The notes beneath the pieces are model-generated. The model did not search any database. It saw only the letters and a list, made by a program, of their open reading frames with translations, and was not told the DNA's origin. Positions 8,287 through 16,968 of a DNA stretch of 59,475 nucleotides are shown here, piece after piece. The stretch is taken from contig CANUDF010000004.1 of assembly GCA_947857085.1 (NCBI GenBank), forward strand, positions 1 through 59,475. Reading direction: 5' to 3'. Position 1 is the stretch's first letter; the number at the start of each line of letters is the position of its first letter. A program made the position numbers and the translations under genes. The stretch comes from Candidatus Gastranaerophilales bacterium (GTDB taxonomy: Bacteria; Cyanobacteriota; Vampirovibrionia; Gastranaerophilales; Gastranaerophilaceae).

Positions 8287-10194
8287 ATGAAGAAGAAAGT
8301 TATTGCATATCTGCATACACACTGGGACAGAGAATGGTACAGAGAGTTTGAAGTTTTTAGGCTCCGACTTTTAAGGGTTTTTGACAATGTACTTGATATG
8401 CTTGAAAATGGCAAAATTCCATCATTCTACTTTGACGGACAGGTTGCGGCACTGCTTGATTATTTGGAACTACGTCCGGAAAAAGAAGCGCTTGTAAGAA
8501 AATTTATCAAAGAAAAGAAACTTTTTATAGGCCCGTTTTATTGTCTTGTTGATGAATTTTTAACAGACAGAAAATGTTTTGAAAAGAATCTTGAAATAGG
8601 TTTGAAGATTTCTAAAGATTTCGGATGTGAAGATTTTCTCGGATATTTTGCGGATACTTTCGGTCACAGCAAAAATATACCGCTTCTATTAAAAGAATTC
8701 GGTATTGATAAAGCAATGGTATGGCGTGGTGCAGGAGATTTGCCCGCAGATTTTATTTTTAACGGCGTAAACACTGTTAACCTTATACGCGGGTATTTTA
8801 TGGATATATTTTCCGCTGATATATCAATCGAGGCAAAAGCAGGCTGGCTGGAAAAAGACCTTGACAAAATTGCCGAAAAAGCTTCAAAATATATTCTAAT
8901 GCCTATAGGCGCCGATCACCTCGGGGTTGAAAAAGATATTGCAGAACAAATAAAAGAGGTTAATAAGTATCTTACAAATTACAAAATTGAACTGGGCTCT
9001 CCGTTTGATTATTTTAATAAAGTAAAATTTAAAGAAGAATGGAATGATGAATTAAGAGACAATTCAAAAACATTTATTCTTCCCGGTTCGTATTCAGCAA
9101 GAATGAAGCTTAAGCAATACAATACAAAATGCTGCTATCTTCTTGAACAGGCAGATAATCTTCAAAAGCATTACGGAAATAAATACGAAAGCGTAATTGA
9201 GTATGCATATAAACTTCTGTTGCAAAATCAGGCACACGACAGCATTTGCGGATGTTCAACCGATTTGGTGCACATGGAAAATATTACCCGATACGAAAAG
9301 GTGATACAAATTACAAATACAATAATTGAAGAACTCAGACTTGAGCATCATTTTGAAACTCCTGTAATACATAGCATCAAACCCTTAACCGGGTTTGAAG
9401 TTCTCGAAACCAAACAGGGATTTGATAATAATATTTTGTATGACACACAAAAAATTCCAGTTACTGAAGACCACAGAACAATTTATACTCTGAAAAGACC
9501 GATTAAAAAACATTGCGATATAAATATTGAAGCAAAGCACGGAAAACTTCTCATAAATGACATTGAGGTTGAATTTGTAAGACGAAACGATGAGGGTGAC
9601 ACTTATAATTTTGGGGCTGTTGCAGGTGATTACGGGCAAAAGGCCGAAATCTTCGGGGTTACAAATAATATTGTAAAAACAAGCTTTTTTGATGTTAAAT
9701 TTGAACGTGGTGAAAGCCTTATTAATTTCAAAATAGATTGGGACAATAAGTTTAAAAACAAACTATGGCAGGTCAGATTTGTAATGCCCGAACCGGTTAC
9801 TACAACGTTTTCGGAAGATATGAATACAATTATTGAACGGGAATTTGATCCTGATTATGACATGCTTGAACATCTCCCCAAAAAACGCGGAATTGAAGTT
9901 AAAACAAATTTTGCACCTATGCAGCGGCTCGTTTGGGCACAGGGTTTCGGTGTCATAACAAAAGGATTAACTGAATATGAAGTTTTTAAAAACTGGCTAT
10001 CTGTAACACTTTTGAGAAGCGTAGGCGTAATTTCCAACCCGCATAACCCGTCACGCACAACACCGGCGGGCCCGCCGCTTGAAGTTCCCGAAGCACAGCA
10101 ATTGGGAGATAATACCGCTGAATTTTCTATCGGATTTTTTGATATTAAAGATTATCAAAAATATATTGATGAGGTTTATCCGCCGTTTACATAA
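8287..10194 (+). CDS. Alpha-mannosidase-like glycoside hydrolase, GH38 family
   Basis: The 635-residue protein starts with the GH38 zinc-binding signature AYLHTHWDREWYREFE (residues about 7-22). The nucleophile region YFADTFGHSKNIP (Asp in ADTFGH) is near 120, and the second metal ligand is in NQAHDSICGCS near 315. It lacks a signal peptide, so it should act in the cytoplasm on imported mannosides, probably host or microbial glycan fragments. At 635 residues it is shorter than the usual 850-1000, with a reduced C-terminal beta domain. A TGC-TAAAAT -10 lies 7 bases before the ATG and there is no ribosome site, so the mRNA may be leaderless. Confidence 0.9.
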   Translation: MKKKVIAYLHTHWDREWYREFEVFRLRLLRVFDNVLDMLENGKIPSFYFDGQVAALLDYLELRPEKEALVRKFIKEKKLFIGPFYCLVDEFLTDRKCFEKNLEIGLKISKDFGCEDFLGYFADTFGHSKNIPLLLKEFGIDKAMVWRGAGDLPADFIFNGVNTVNLIRGYFMDIFSADISIEAKAGWLEKDLDKIAEKASKYILMPIGADHLGVEKDIAEQIKEVNKYLTNYKIELGSPFDYFNKVKFKEEWNDELRDNSKTFILPGSYSARMKLKQYNTKCCYLLEQADNLQKHYGNKYESVIEYAYKLLLQNQAHDSICGCSTDLVHMENITRYEKVIQITNTIIEELRLEHHFETPVIHSIKPLTGFEVLETKQGFDNNILYDTQKIPVTEDHRTIYTLKRPIKKHCDINIEAKHGKLLINDIEVEFVRRNDEGDTYNFGAVAGDYGQKAEIFGVTNNIVKTSFFDVKFERGESLINFKIDWDNKFKNKLWQVRFVMPEPVTTTFSEDMNTIIEREFDPDYDMLEHLPKKRGIEVKTNFAPMQRLVWAQGFGVITKGLTEYEVFKNWLSVTLLRSVGVISNPHNPSRTTPAGPPLEVPEAQQLGDNTAEFSIGFFDIKDYQKYIDEVYPPFT

Positions 10195-10199
10195 TAAAA

Positions 10200-10236
10200 A
10201 ACCCTATCTTTCGATAGAGTTTGGAATTCTTTTTCG
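10200..10236 (+). terminator. Possible terminator after GH38 gene
   Basis: CTATC-TTTC-GATAG hairpin (10204-10217) with a T-rich stretch after a short gap. It is weaker than the others in the window. Confidence 0.4.
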
Positions 10237-10378
10237 TAATTCCTCGTGTGTAGAAGGTTAGTGTGTAGTAGGTAGTGTAAATAGTAGTGTGTATTATGTA
10301 TCTCGTGTTTATTTAATCAATCCTTACATATTAATAAAGTATTTCTTGAGTATATAATTGCTATATACATTAATTATA

Positions 10379-10396
10379 TTTACAAAACTTTACAAA
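10379..10396 (+). promoter_or_regulatory. HLR1-like site (RpaB-type) upstream of glnA
   Basis: TTTACAAAACTTTACAAA matches the cyanobacterial HLR1 consensus (G/T)TTACA(A/T)(A/T)NN(G/T)TTACA(A/T)(A/T) at every position. It lies about 55 bases upstream of the probable -35. That an RpaB orthologue binds it is inference. Confidence 0.5.
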
Positions 10397-10507
10397 AAGA
10401 TTAAAAGCATAAGAATTGTCACATTATTGAAACAAATATATATTTTTTCTTGACCTTTTCGAGAAAAATCTATATTCTTAATATGTGGGAAAAGAAAAGA
10501 GGCTGAA

Positions 10508-11872
10508 ATGAAAGAATTTAAGCATACACGTTTGGATAACAGACAATTTACACCGGAAGAAGTAAAAGGATTCATAAAAGAATACAATATAAAATTTATT
10601 AAACTTCAATTTGTTGACATAAACGGTCAGGTAAAAAATCTTACTATTCCGTCAGAACACATTGATAAAGCATTAGCAAATGAAATGATGCTTGACGGCT
10701 CTTCAATCAAAGGTTTCAGAAGCATTGAAACATCAGATATGTTCTTTTATCCAGATATAAACTCTTTTCAAATTCTGCCATGGAGAGAAAAAGACGGCAT
10801 AACATCAGCAAGATTGATTTGCGATATTTATAACCATGACGGAACACCGTTTGAGGGCTGCCCCAGATGTAACCTTAAACGTATTATGAAAGAAGCCGAA
10901 AAAATGGGATTTTCAATGAATGTTGGTCCGGAAGCCGAATTCTTTTTATTCTCAAAAGACAAAGACGGCAGAGTTACAACAACTACTCAGGACAGAGCCG
11001 GTTATTACGATGTGGGGCCTGAAGATTTGGGTGAAGATGTAAGGAGCGAAATTGTTTTAACCCTAAAAGAAATGGGATTCGATATTGAAGCTTCACACCA
11101 CGAAGGGGCAGACGGACAGCACGAAATTGACTTCCGCTATACAGATATTTTGACTGCGGCTGACAATGTTGCAACCTTTAGAATTGCAGTTAAGGCTATT
11201 GCGGCAAAACATAATCTTCATGCCACATTTATGCCGAAACCTATATATGGAATTAACGGTTCCGGTATGCACTGCAATGTGTCATTGTTCAAAGACGGTA
11301 AAAATGCATTTTATGATGCAAATGAAGAATACCAGCTTTCTGATACAGCAAAATTTGCTATTGGCGGTATGCTGAAACATGTTAAAAGTATTACGGCTAT
11401 AACAAACCCGACAGTAAACAGTTATAAACGACTGGTTCCGGGCTATGAAGCTCCTGTTTACCTTGCATGGTCGTTAGCAAACAGAAGCGCGCTTTTAAGA
11501 GTTCCGGCAAAACGCGGCAACGCAACAAGGGTTGAACTCCGTTCTCCGGATCCTTCCTGCAACCCGTATTTAGCTTTTGCAGCAATTTTAGAGGCCTGTT
11601 TAGATGGCGTAAGAAATAAAATTGACCCGCCGGCACCGGTTGAAAGCAATATTTATAACCTTTCTTCAAAAGAACGTAAAAAGCAAAGAATTGATGCTTT
11701 GCCCGGAAGTCTTGCCGAAGCACTGGAACAATTAGACAAGTCACTTGTTGCGCGTGCTGCTTTAGGTGATCATATCTTTAATGAATTTATGTCATCAAAA
11801 CGTAAGGAATGGGATTCTTTCAGAACTTATGTTTCCAAATGGGAATTGGATAAATATCTTGAAAGATACTAA
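10508..11872 (+). CDS. glnA: Glutamine synthetase, type I
   Basis: The 454-residue enzyme makes glutamine from glutamate, ammonia and ATP. Visible landmarks are LDGSSIKGF near the N-terminus, the metal-binding GPEAEFFLF, HHEGADGQHEIDF, NGSGMHCNVSLF and PTVNSYKRLVPGYEAPVYL motifs, and ELRSPDPSCNPYLAFAAIL in the catalytic domain. The length and the insertions fit the short GSI-alpha-like form. I saw no adenylylation-type tyrosine motif, which suggests another form of control. It stands alone with its own promoter, a good AGAGG site and an upstream HLR1-like element. Confidence 0.97.
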   Translation: MKEFKHTRLDNRQFTPEEVKGFIKEYNIKFIKLQFVDINGQVKNLTIPSEHIDKALANEMMLDGSSIKGFRSIETSDMFFYPDINSFQILPWREKDGITSARLICDIYNHDGTPFEGCPRCNLKRIMKEAEKMGFSMNVGPEAEFFLFSKDKDGRVTTTTQDRAGYYDVGPEDLGEDVRSEIVLTLKEMGFDIEASHHEGADGQHEIDFRYTDILTAADNVATFRIAVKAIAAKHNLHATFMPKPIYGINGSGMHCNVSLFKDGKNAFYDANEEYQLSDTAKFAIGGMLKHVKSITAITNPTVNSYKRLVPGYEAPVYLAWSLANRSALLRVPAKRGNATRVELRSPDPSCNPYLAFAAILEACLDGVRNKIDPPAPVESNIYNLSSKERKKQRIDALPGSLAEALEQLDKSLVARAALGDHIFNEFMSSKRKEWDSFRTYVSKWELDKYLERY

Positions 11873-13138
11873 TTACAAAGAGTTTATATAATTAATGAGC
11901 TCTGACATAGAATAAATATTTTGGACAACGAAGAAATCTTTTTTCGTTGTCTTTTTTACATAACTCAACGTCTTACCGTCTAAAAAGTCTTCGCTGTATG
12001 GTCTCAGCATAATTGACGGGATAACAACAAAATCAGCTTCAACATCTTTTACGGTTCTTATTAAATCATCTGTTGTAATTAGTCCTGCAACCGTAATATC
12101 TTCACCCCAGTAGTTTGATTTTACCGGTATTACAGAACATTCCAAATTTTCAATTTTATTAAGTCTATCAGAAATATATTTAAGAGCATCCTTTGCGGCA
12201 TAAGAAGTTGCAAAAACAAATTTTAGTGGCGTTTTGAGCTTTTTAGGAAGTTTATACTTTTTGAAATCTTCCAGTAACAATCTTATTGAACCGACACCAT
12301 CCTCAAGCTGTGAAAAGTTACCGTAGTATTTTGCAGGCGGGATTTCACGTTCTGCAAGCAGAAAGAATTCATCAGAACAGCAGACGCGCTTGTATTTTGA
12401 AGCAATATCAATCGTTTCTTGAGCACATTTTTTATCTACCTGCTTTAATCCGTCCTGTCTGAATTGAGTTATGCCGACAGGAACAATTGCCGTTGATAAT
12501 ACAGTATTTTTTAGTTTTGCAAGATCTGACAGTGTTCTGTCCAGCTCTTTTCCGTCATTCAACCCGGGGCACAAAACGATTTGTGCATGGAACGGAATTT
12601 TATTTTTTCTAAACCATTCAAGGTTTTCCAGTGCTTTTCCCGCATTCGGATTTCTGAGCATTTTATTCCGCAGCTCAGGGTTTGTAGTATGAACAGAAAC
12701 ATAAAAAGGCCCAAGCTGCATTCTTTTAATACGCTCTCTGTCTTTATCCGTAAAATTTGTCAGCGTAATATATGTTCCCTGAAGATATGAAAGCCTGTAA
12801 TCATCATCTTTTACATACAAAGTATCACGCAAACCCTCTGGCTGCTGGTCTACGAAGCAAAAAATACAATGGTTTAGACATGGTTTCACTCTGTCAAAAA
12901 CAGCACTTTCAAACACAATACCCAAATCTTCATCGTAATCTTTTTCTATTTCAATAAGTTCGATTTCCCCGTTTTTCTTTTTAACCTCAAGAGTTAAAAG
13001 TTCAGACTTGCAATAGAAATTATAATCAATCATATCAGCCATTTTATTATCATCAATTGATAAAATTTCATCTCCCTGCTCAATTTCAAGCTCTTGAGCT
13101 ATTGAATTTTCAACAACACTGTTAACGACTGCCGGCAT
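11873..13138 (-). CDS. DUF512 radical-SAM-like FeS protein with PDZ domain
   Basis: The 421-residue protein has an N-terminal PDZ-like segment (VVENSIAQELEIEQGDEILSI), then a radical-SAM-type cysteine cluster CLNHCIFCFVDQ (about residues 97-108) and a C-terminal DUF512 domain. Orthologues are widespread in Cyanobacteria and Firmicutes, and the reaction is unknown. It overlaps the PadR-family gene upstream by 17 bases, so the two are co-transcribed. It ends one base after glnA, convergently, with no room for a terminator. Confidence 0.85.
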   Translation of the reverse strand: MPAVVNSVVENSIAQELEIEQGDEILSIDDNKMADMIDYNFYCKSELLTLEVKKKNGEIELIEIEKDYDEDLGIVFESAVFDRVKPCLNHCIFCFVDQQPEGLRDTLYVKDDDYRLSYLQGTYITLTNFTDKDRERIKRMQLGPFYVSVHTTNPELRNKMLRNPNAGKALENLEWFRKNKIPFHAQIVLCPGLNDGKELDRTLSDLAKLKNTVLSTAIVPVGITQFRQDGLKQVDKKCAQETIDIASKYKRVCCSDEFFLLAEREIPPAKYYGNFSQLEDGVGSIRLLLEDFKKYKLPKKLKTPLKFVFATSYAAKDALKYISDRLNKIENLECSVIPVKSNYWGEDITVAGLITTDDLIRTVKDVEADFVVIPSIMLRPYSEDFLDGKTLSYVKKTTKKDFFVVQNIYSMSELINYINSL

Positions 13139-13646
13139 TTTCCTTTTCCAATCCTTCCAGTATTGTTATAAAATTTGAGTATTCACAAATCGTATTATCT
13201 AAAATAATCCTCTGGTAAAAACTTAATTGGTTATAATCATTGTTAATAATATTTTCTGCGTTAAATTTATGCTGCATTGCAAGTGATTTAATATGAAAAA
13301 ACAAATCCGCGCATTCATCTTTTGACAAATATGAAGCACAGGAAAGTTTTACACGTGCATTAGAGAAAAATTGAAGCGGGTTTTCACTTAAGTTTTCCAG
13401 AATAAGTTTTCTTAACTCCTCCATACCATTTCTTGTAATTGTATAAAAAACAGAAAGTCTTCCGCCGTCAGACATCATTTTGCGTGACGAGATACTGCCG
13501 TTTTTTTCAAGACGGGTCAGCGCAGGTTTAATTGCCCCGAAACTCGGTTTGCTGTATGCTCCAAAATTTTCATCAATGTATTTTTGAACAGAATACATAG
13601 TGTGTTCACGTTTCGATAAAACATATAATATCATTAATTCAAGCAT
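13122..13646 (-). CDS. PadR-family transcriptional regulator
   Basis: The 174-residue protein starts with the PadR winged helix (ELMILYVLSKREHTMYSV, IKPALTRLEKNGSI, the wing in GRLSVFYTITRNG) and has a C-terminal helical dimerisation domain. Its ATG is exactly 6 bases after a TATAAT (-35 TTGCGG at 17 bases) with no ribosome site, so its mRNA may be leaderless. Its promoter overlaps that of the divergent mlaE, which makes mlaE a candidate target along with autoregulation (inference). Confidence 0.85.
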   Translation of the reverse strand: MLELMILYVLSKREHTMYSVQKYIDENFGAYSKPSFGAIKPALTRLEKNGSISSRKMMSDGGRLSVFYTITRNGMEELRKLILENLSENPLQFFSNARVKLSCASYLSKDECADLFFHIKSLAMQHKFNAENIINNDYNQLSFYQRIILDNTICEYSNFITILEGLEKENAGSR

Positions 13647-13652
13647 AGCTTG

Positions 13653-13695
13653 ATTATAGCATAAATTGACAATAGCCGCAATTTTTTTGTATAAT
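13653..13695. promoter_or_regulatory. Overlapping divergent promoters of padR-like gene and mlaE
   Basis: Plus strand: TTGACA (13666-13671), 18 bases, TATAAT (13690-13695), 6 bases, mlaE ATG (13702). Minus strand: TTGCGG (13676-13681), 17 bases, TATAAT (13653-13658), 6 bases, PadR ATG (13646). Both genes would have leaderless mRNAs, and the -35 elements interleave. Confidence 0.7.
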
Positions 13696-13701
13696 CATTA
13701 T

Positions 13702-14511
13702 ATGGGGACATTACAAAAATATTATAAACAATCTGCTACATACAAGGTATTCAAAGGAATGTCCGAAACTCTTGTTGATTTTTTGGATACACTTGGGAAA
13801 ATTACGGAAAACGGAATACATGTATTAAAGTGTATTTTAAAAGGTCAGATTAACAGAAAAGAACTTATTTATCAATGCTCAAGATTTGGAGTAAGTTCTC
13901 TTCCTATAACACTTACCATTGTCGGAATGACTTCAATAATTGTAACGTCTCAGGTAGCTCTGGAAATGGTCAAACAGGGCGGAGGAAACTTCATAGGAAT
14001 GATGATGTCAATATTAATTGTAAGAGAAGTTGCCGTTATAATGTCAGGCTTTGCGATTATTTCAATGATTGGCTCATCTTTGGCTTCTGAAATCGCAACA
14101 ATGCGGGTTACAGAACAAATTGATGCAATAGAAGTATTAAAAGTGGACCCTGTATGTCATTTATTTATACCAAGAGTTTTGTCCGGAATAATTATGATGC
14201 CTTTTGTAACAATACTTGCAGCAGCAGTAGGAATTATAGCAGGTGCAGTGACTTCTGATTTATTTGCGGGATTAAGCTATATGGCATATTTTGATTCTGC
14301 ATGGCTCGGTATTTATATGAAAGACTTATGGGTAAGTTTATTAAAAGCAGTGTTTTTCGGAGGAACAATAGCGCTTATAAGCTGCTCGTGCGGTTACTTT
14401 GCTTCCGGCGGAGCAAAAGGCGTAGGACTTGCTACAACGAAGGCGGTTGTCTGGTCATTTGTTGCAATTGTAATATGGGATATGATATTTGCAATAGCAT
14501 TTTTCTTTTAA
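13702..14511 (+). CDS. mlaE: MlaE-type ABC transporter permease
   Basis: The 269-residue inner-membrane protein belongs to the MlaE/TGD1 permease family: SLPITLTIVGMTSIIVTSQVALEM, then the conserved EIATMRVTEQIDAIEVL loop, then four further hydrophobic segments. With the ATPase downstream it should move phospholipids or related lipids between membranes of a diderm envelope. No MlaD-type substrate-binding gene is adjacent. I start it at ATG 13702 because the -10 TATAAT occupies the longer upstream frame; the transcript would be leaderless. Confidence 0.9.
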   Translation: MGTLQKYYKQSATYKVFKGMSETLVDFLDTLGKITENGIHVLKCILKGQINRKELIYQCSRFGVSSLPITLTIVGMTSIIVTSQVALEMVKQGGGNFIGMMMSILIVREVAVIMSGFAIISMIGSSLASEIATMRVTEQIDAIEVLKVDPVCHLFIPRVLSGIIMMPFVTILAAAVGIIAGAVTSDLFAGLSYMAYFDSAWLGIYMKDLWVSLLKAVFFGGTIALISCSCGYFASGGAKGVGLATTKAVVWSFVAIVIWDMIFAIAFFF

Positions 14512-14535
14512 TGTTGTAAAATAGAAAGTACAATC

Positions 14536-15270
14536 ATGAGTATTGAAGTAAAAAATTTAGTTAAAAAATTCGGTGATAAAACAGTTATTGATAATGTTTC
14601 CTTTAAAGTAAACGATAAAGAAACACTTGCTGTCGTAGGGTTTAGCGGTTCCGGCAAAAGTACAATTCTAAAACTTATTTGCGGACTTATTCCTAAAGAC
14701 AGCGGTGAAATTATTACATCTGAAGGTGACATAGCAATGGTTTTCCAATACTCCGCTTTATTTGATTCTCTTAATGTTTCAGATAATATTTCTTTTGCCT
14801 TAAGAGAACGGCAAGATTTAAGAAAAAAATATACACCGGAACAAATAAAAGACATAGTTGTTCAAAAGCTTGAGCTTGTTGGTTTAAAAGGAATTGAAAA
14901 CCTTTTCCCGTCAGAACTTTCAGGCGGCATGCAGAAACGTGTCAGTTTTGCACGTGCAATAGTAACAGAGCCGAAATCAATACTCTATGATGAACCTACT
15001 TCAGGTCTTGATCCAATATCTTCAACTCTTATTGAGGATTATATTGTAAGGCTTAAAGAAGAAACAAATGCGGCATCAATTGTTGTTACACACCAGATGT
15101 CAACAATTACAAGAACTGCCGATCGTGTTATAATGTTATATAATGGAAAAATTGTTTTTGAGGGCACTCCGGAAGAAATGTTAAGACAGGATAATGAATA
15201 TACAAAACAGTTTGTAACAGCCTCTTTAGAAGGCCCGATGAAAATGATGGAAGGGAAAAAAGATGAGTAA
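14536..15270 (+). CDS. mlaF: MlaF-type ABC transporter ATPase
   Basis: The 244-residue ATPase has Walker A GFSGSGKST (about residues 36-44), signature LSGGMQKRVSFARA, Walker B SILYDEPTSGLD and the H-loop VTHQ. It is 24 bases downstream of the MlaE-type permease and is its energy-coupling partner. It overlaps the aminotransferase gene by 8 bases. Confidence 0.93.
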   Translation: MSIEVKNLVKKFGDKTVIDNVSFKVNDKETLAVVGFSGSGKSTILKLICGLIPKDSGEIITSEGDIAMVFQYSALFDSLNVSDNISFALRERQDLRKKYTPEQIKDIVVQKLELVGLKGIENLFPSELSGGMQKRVSFARAIVTEPKSILYDEPTSGLDPISSTLIEDYIVRLKEETNAASIVVTHQMSTITRTADRVIMLYNGKIVFEGTPEEMLRQDNEYTKQFVTASLEGPMKMMEGKKDE

Positions 15271-16510
15271 TTTCAAGGAGAATTTATTTAATAATGACGT
15301 AATGTCTTTAGATACCTATATAATGTTTAAACTAAAAGAGGAGACTGCCAGATTAAAACCTGAGCTTACGGCAAAAAACAGAGCCCCGATTTCTCTTTCT
15401 ATGGGGGCTCCGACAGCTAACCCGCCTAAAGTTTTAATAGACAGACTAAAAGAAATTCTTGACGAAGACGGCATACATATGTATTCAACTCCAAAAGGCG
15501 AAGAATATTTCAGAAAAGCAATAGCTCAAAGAATGAAAAGCCGTTTCGGTGTGGATATGAACCCTGACAAAGAAATATTTTCTCTTGTTGGTTCAAAAGA
15601 AGGTATTTCAAACTTAATGAGATTTCTAATAACACAAAAAAATGAAGACAAAGACATAATAATGGTTCCGGATCCTTGTTATGCCTCTTACCTGCAATTT
15701 ATACAGTGTGCAGGAGGCTTGGCGTATCATATACCTTTAACTCAGGAAAACAATTATATGCCTGACCTGAATAAAGTTTACGACAATTTTATCAAAGAGG
15801 GCTATAAACCTGAAAACTTAAAAGCTCTGGTTATAAATTACCCGAATAACCCGCTCGGGGTAAGTGCTACCCGCGAATACGTACAATCAGCAGTTGATTT
15901 TTGTAAAAAACACAAAATCCTTTTGATATCAGATTTAGCCTATGCTGATTTGTATTTCAGTGAAGATGAAAAACCTTTTAGCGTATTTGAATTAGACGGG
16001 GCAAAAGATATTGCGGTAGAATTCCATAGTTTCTCAAAACCTTATGCTGTTACAGGCTGGAGACTGGGCTGGGTTTGCGGTAATGAATTTGTTGTTCAGC
16101 GTCTAGGTAAAGGTAAATCAACAATTGACAACGGTATATTTAAAGCCTTACAAAAGGCTTGTGCTGAAATTTTAAATTCAAAAGCCGGCGATGATTACAT
16201 TGCCGAAGGAAACTTGGGCTACAAACGTAAACAGGCAATTATGGTAAAAGGATTTAAAGAACTCGGCTGGGACATTGATGACAGCAAAGTTCCGCATACA
16301 ACATTCTATTTGTGGCTTCCTATACCAAGAAAATACAAAACTTCATTTGAGTTTTGCGAAGACCTTTTAAGCAAATCCGGAACTGTAGTAGTTCCCGGAA
16401 CAGCGTTTGGTGACTGCGGTGAAGGCTTCTTCAGATTGTCTTATGTATGCTCTGACGAGCAACTTCAGGAAGTTATAGACAGAATGAAAGCCGATGGATT
16501 TTATTACTAA
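15263..16510 (+). CDS. PLP-dependent class I/II aminotransferase, DapL-like
   Basis: The 415-residue fold-type I aminotransferase has a PLP lysine in HSFSKPYAVTGWRLG, the N-terminal SMGAPTANPP loop, the conserved YPNNPLG and ISDLAYADLYF. The GSKEGI motif and TGWRLGW context resemble LL-diaminopimelate aminotransferases, and lysA in the same window needs a diaminopimelate source, but aspartate or other substrates cannot be excluded. It overlaps mlaF by 8 bases and so is in that operon, though no functional link to lipid transport is evident. Confidence 0.8.
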   Translation: MSNFKENLFNNDVMSLDTYIMFKLKEETARLKPELTAKNRAPISLSMGAPTANPPKVLIDRLKEILDEDGIHMYSTPKGEEYFRKAIAQRMKSRFGVDMNPDKEIFSLVGSKEGISNLMRFLITQKNEDKDIIMVPDPCYASYLQFIQCAGGLAYHIPLTQENNYMPDLNKVYDNFIKEGYKPENLKALVINYPNNPLGVSATREYVQSAVDFCKKHKILLISDLAYADLYFSEDEKPFSVFELDGAKDIAVEFHSFSKPYAVTGWRLGWVCGNEFVVQRLGKGKSTIDNGIFKALQKACAEILNSKAGDDYIAEGNLGYKRKQAIMVKGFKELGWDIDDSKVPHTTFYLWLPIPRKYKTSFEFCEDLLSKSGTVVVPGTAFGDCGEGFFRLSYVCSDEQLQEVIDRMKADGFYY

Positions 16511-16818
16511 GAAATAAATATCTTTAGATAGTCATATAATTGTTCGATTTGACTATCGGAAAGTTTATCAATCTTTTCAACAATTGACGATTTCTTTTCG
16601 TCAATTGTTTTTTCTTCAGCAAATTCAAAAAATCTTACAGGCTCAACCCCCAAAGCTTTTGCAATACGCTCCAGTGTAACAAGAGACGGAAATGCACGAC
16701 CATTTTCAATTGCACATAAAGATGCAGGCTCAATTAAAATCCGTTCGGAAAGCTGTTCTTGTGTAAGATTATGCAGCCTGCGTATTTGTTTAATTTTACC
16801 GCCTAATTTTTTCTTCAT
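16507..16818 (-). CDS. XRE-family helix-turn-helix regulator, 103 aa
   Basis: A Cro/CI-type HTH (IRRLHNLTQEQLSERILIEPASLCAIENGRAFPSL, split around residues 10-45) is followed by a short acidic helical tail. It is divergent from the prepilin gene at 16969 and shares with it a region holding a 15-bp inverted repeat. It may repress itself and the prepilin (inference). It overlaps the aminotransferase stop by 4 bases, convergently. Confidence 0.85.
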   Translation of the reverse strand: MKKKLGGKIKQIRRLHNLTQEQLSERILIEPASLCAIENGRAFPSLVTLERIAKALGVEPVRFFEFAEEKTIDEKKSSIVEKIDKLSDSQIEQLYDYLKIFIS

Positions 16819-16873
16819 ACATTAATATTAATGTTTTAAAAATAAAAAAGTAATAATAATATTTATGCAGTAT

Positions 16874-16891
16874 TTTGTAAAACTATGTAAA
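16874..16891 (-). promoter_or_regulatory. HLR1-like site between XRE gene and prepilin
   Basis: On the minus strand TTTACATAGTTTTACAAA matches the HLR1 consensus at all positions. It overlaps the left arm of the inverted repeat at 16881-16924. Confidence 0.45.
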
Positions 16892-16924
16892 TATTATTAT
16901 ACACCATGCAATATTTACATAGTT
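16881..16924. promoter_or_regulatory. 15-bp perfect inverted repeat, probable operator
   Basis: AACTATGTAAATATT (16881-16895) and its exact reverse complement (16910-16924) are separated by 14 bases. The repeat lies between the divergent XRE and prepilin genes, directly before the prepilin -10 (TATAAT, 16931-16936). Placement suggests regulation of both genes by the adjacent XRE protein. Confidence 0.65.
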
Positions 16925-16968
16925 AAGTTGTATAATTAGCATGTATTACGTAGTATAAGGAGAAAAAA

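Larger units (their letters stand above)
10195..10507. other. Intergenic region upstream of glnA
   Basis: The 313 bases hold the weak terminator above, a stretch with repeated TAGTGTGTA/CTCGTGT words (10243-10310) for which I have no explanation, a perfect HLR1-type site (10379-10396), and the probable glnA promoter: TTGACC (about 10451) with a TATATT -10 roughly 16 bases later. No ORF with a ribosome site was seen, and no NtcA-type GTA-N8-TAC site. Confidence 0.6.

Noticed and set aside
10195-10507. NtcA site upstream of glnA
   Set aside because: GTA and TAC words occur (10351-10369 region) but not at the N8 spacing required.
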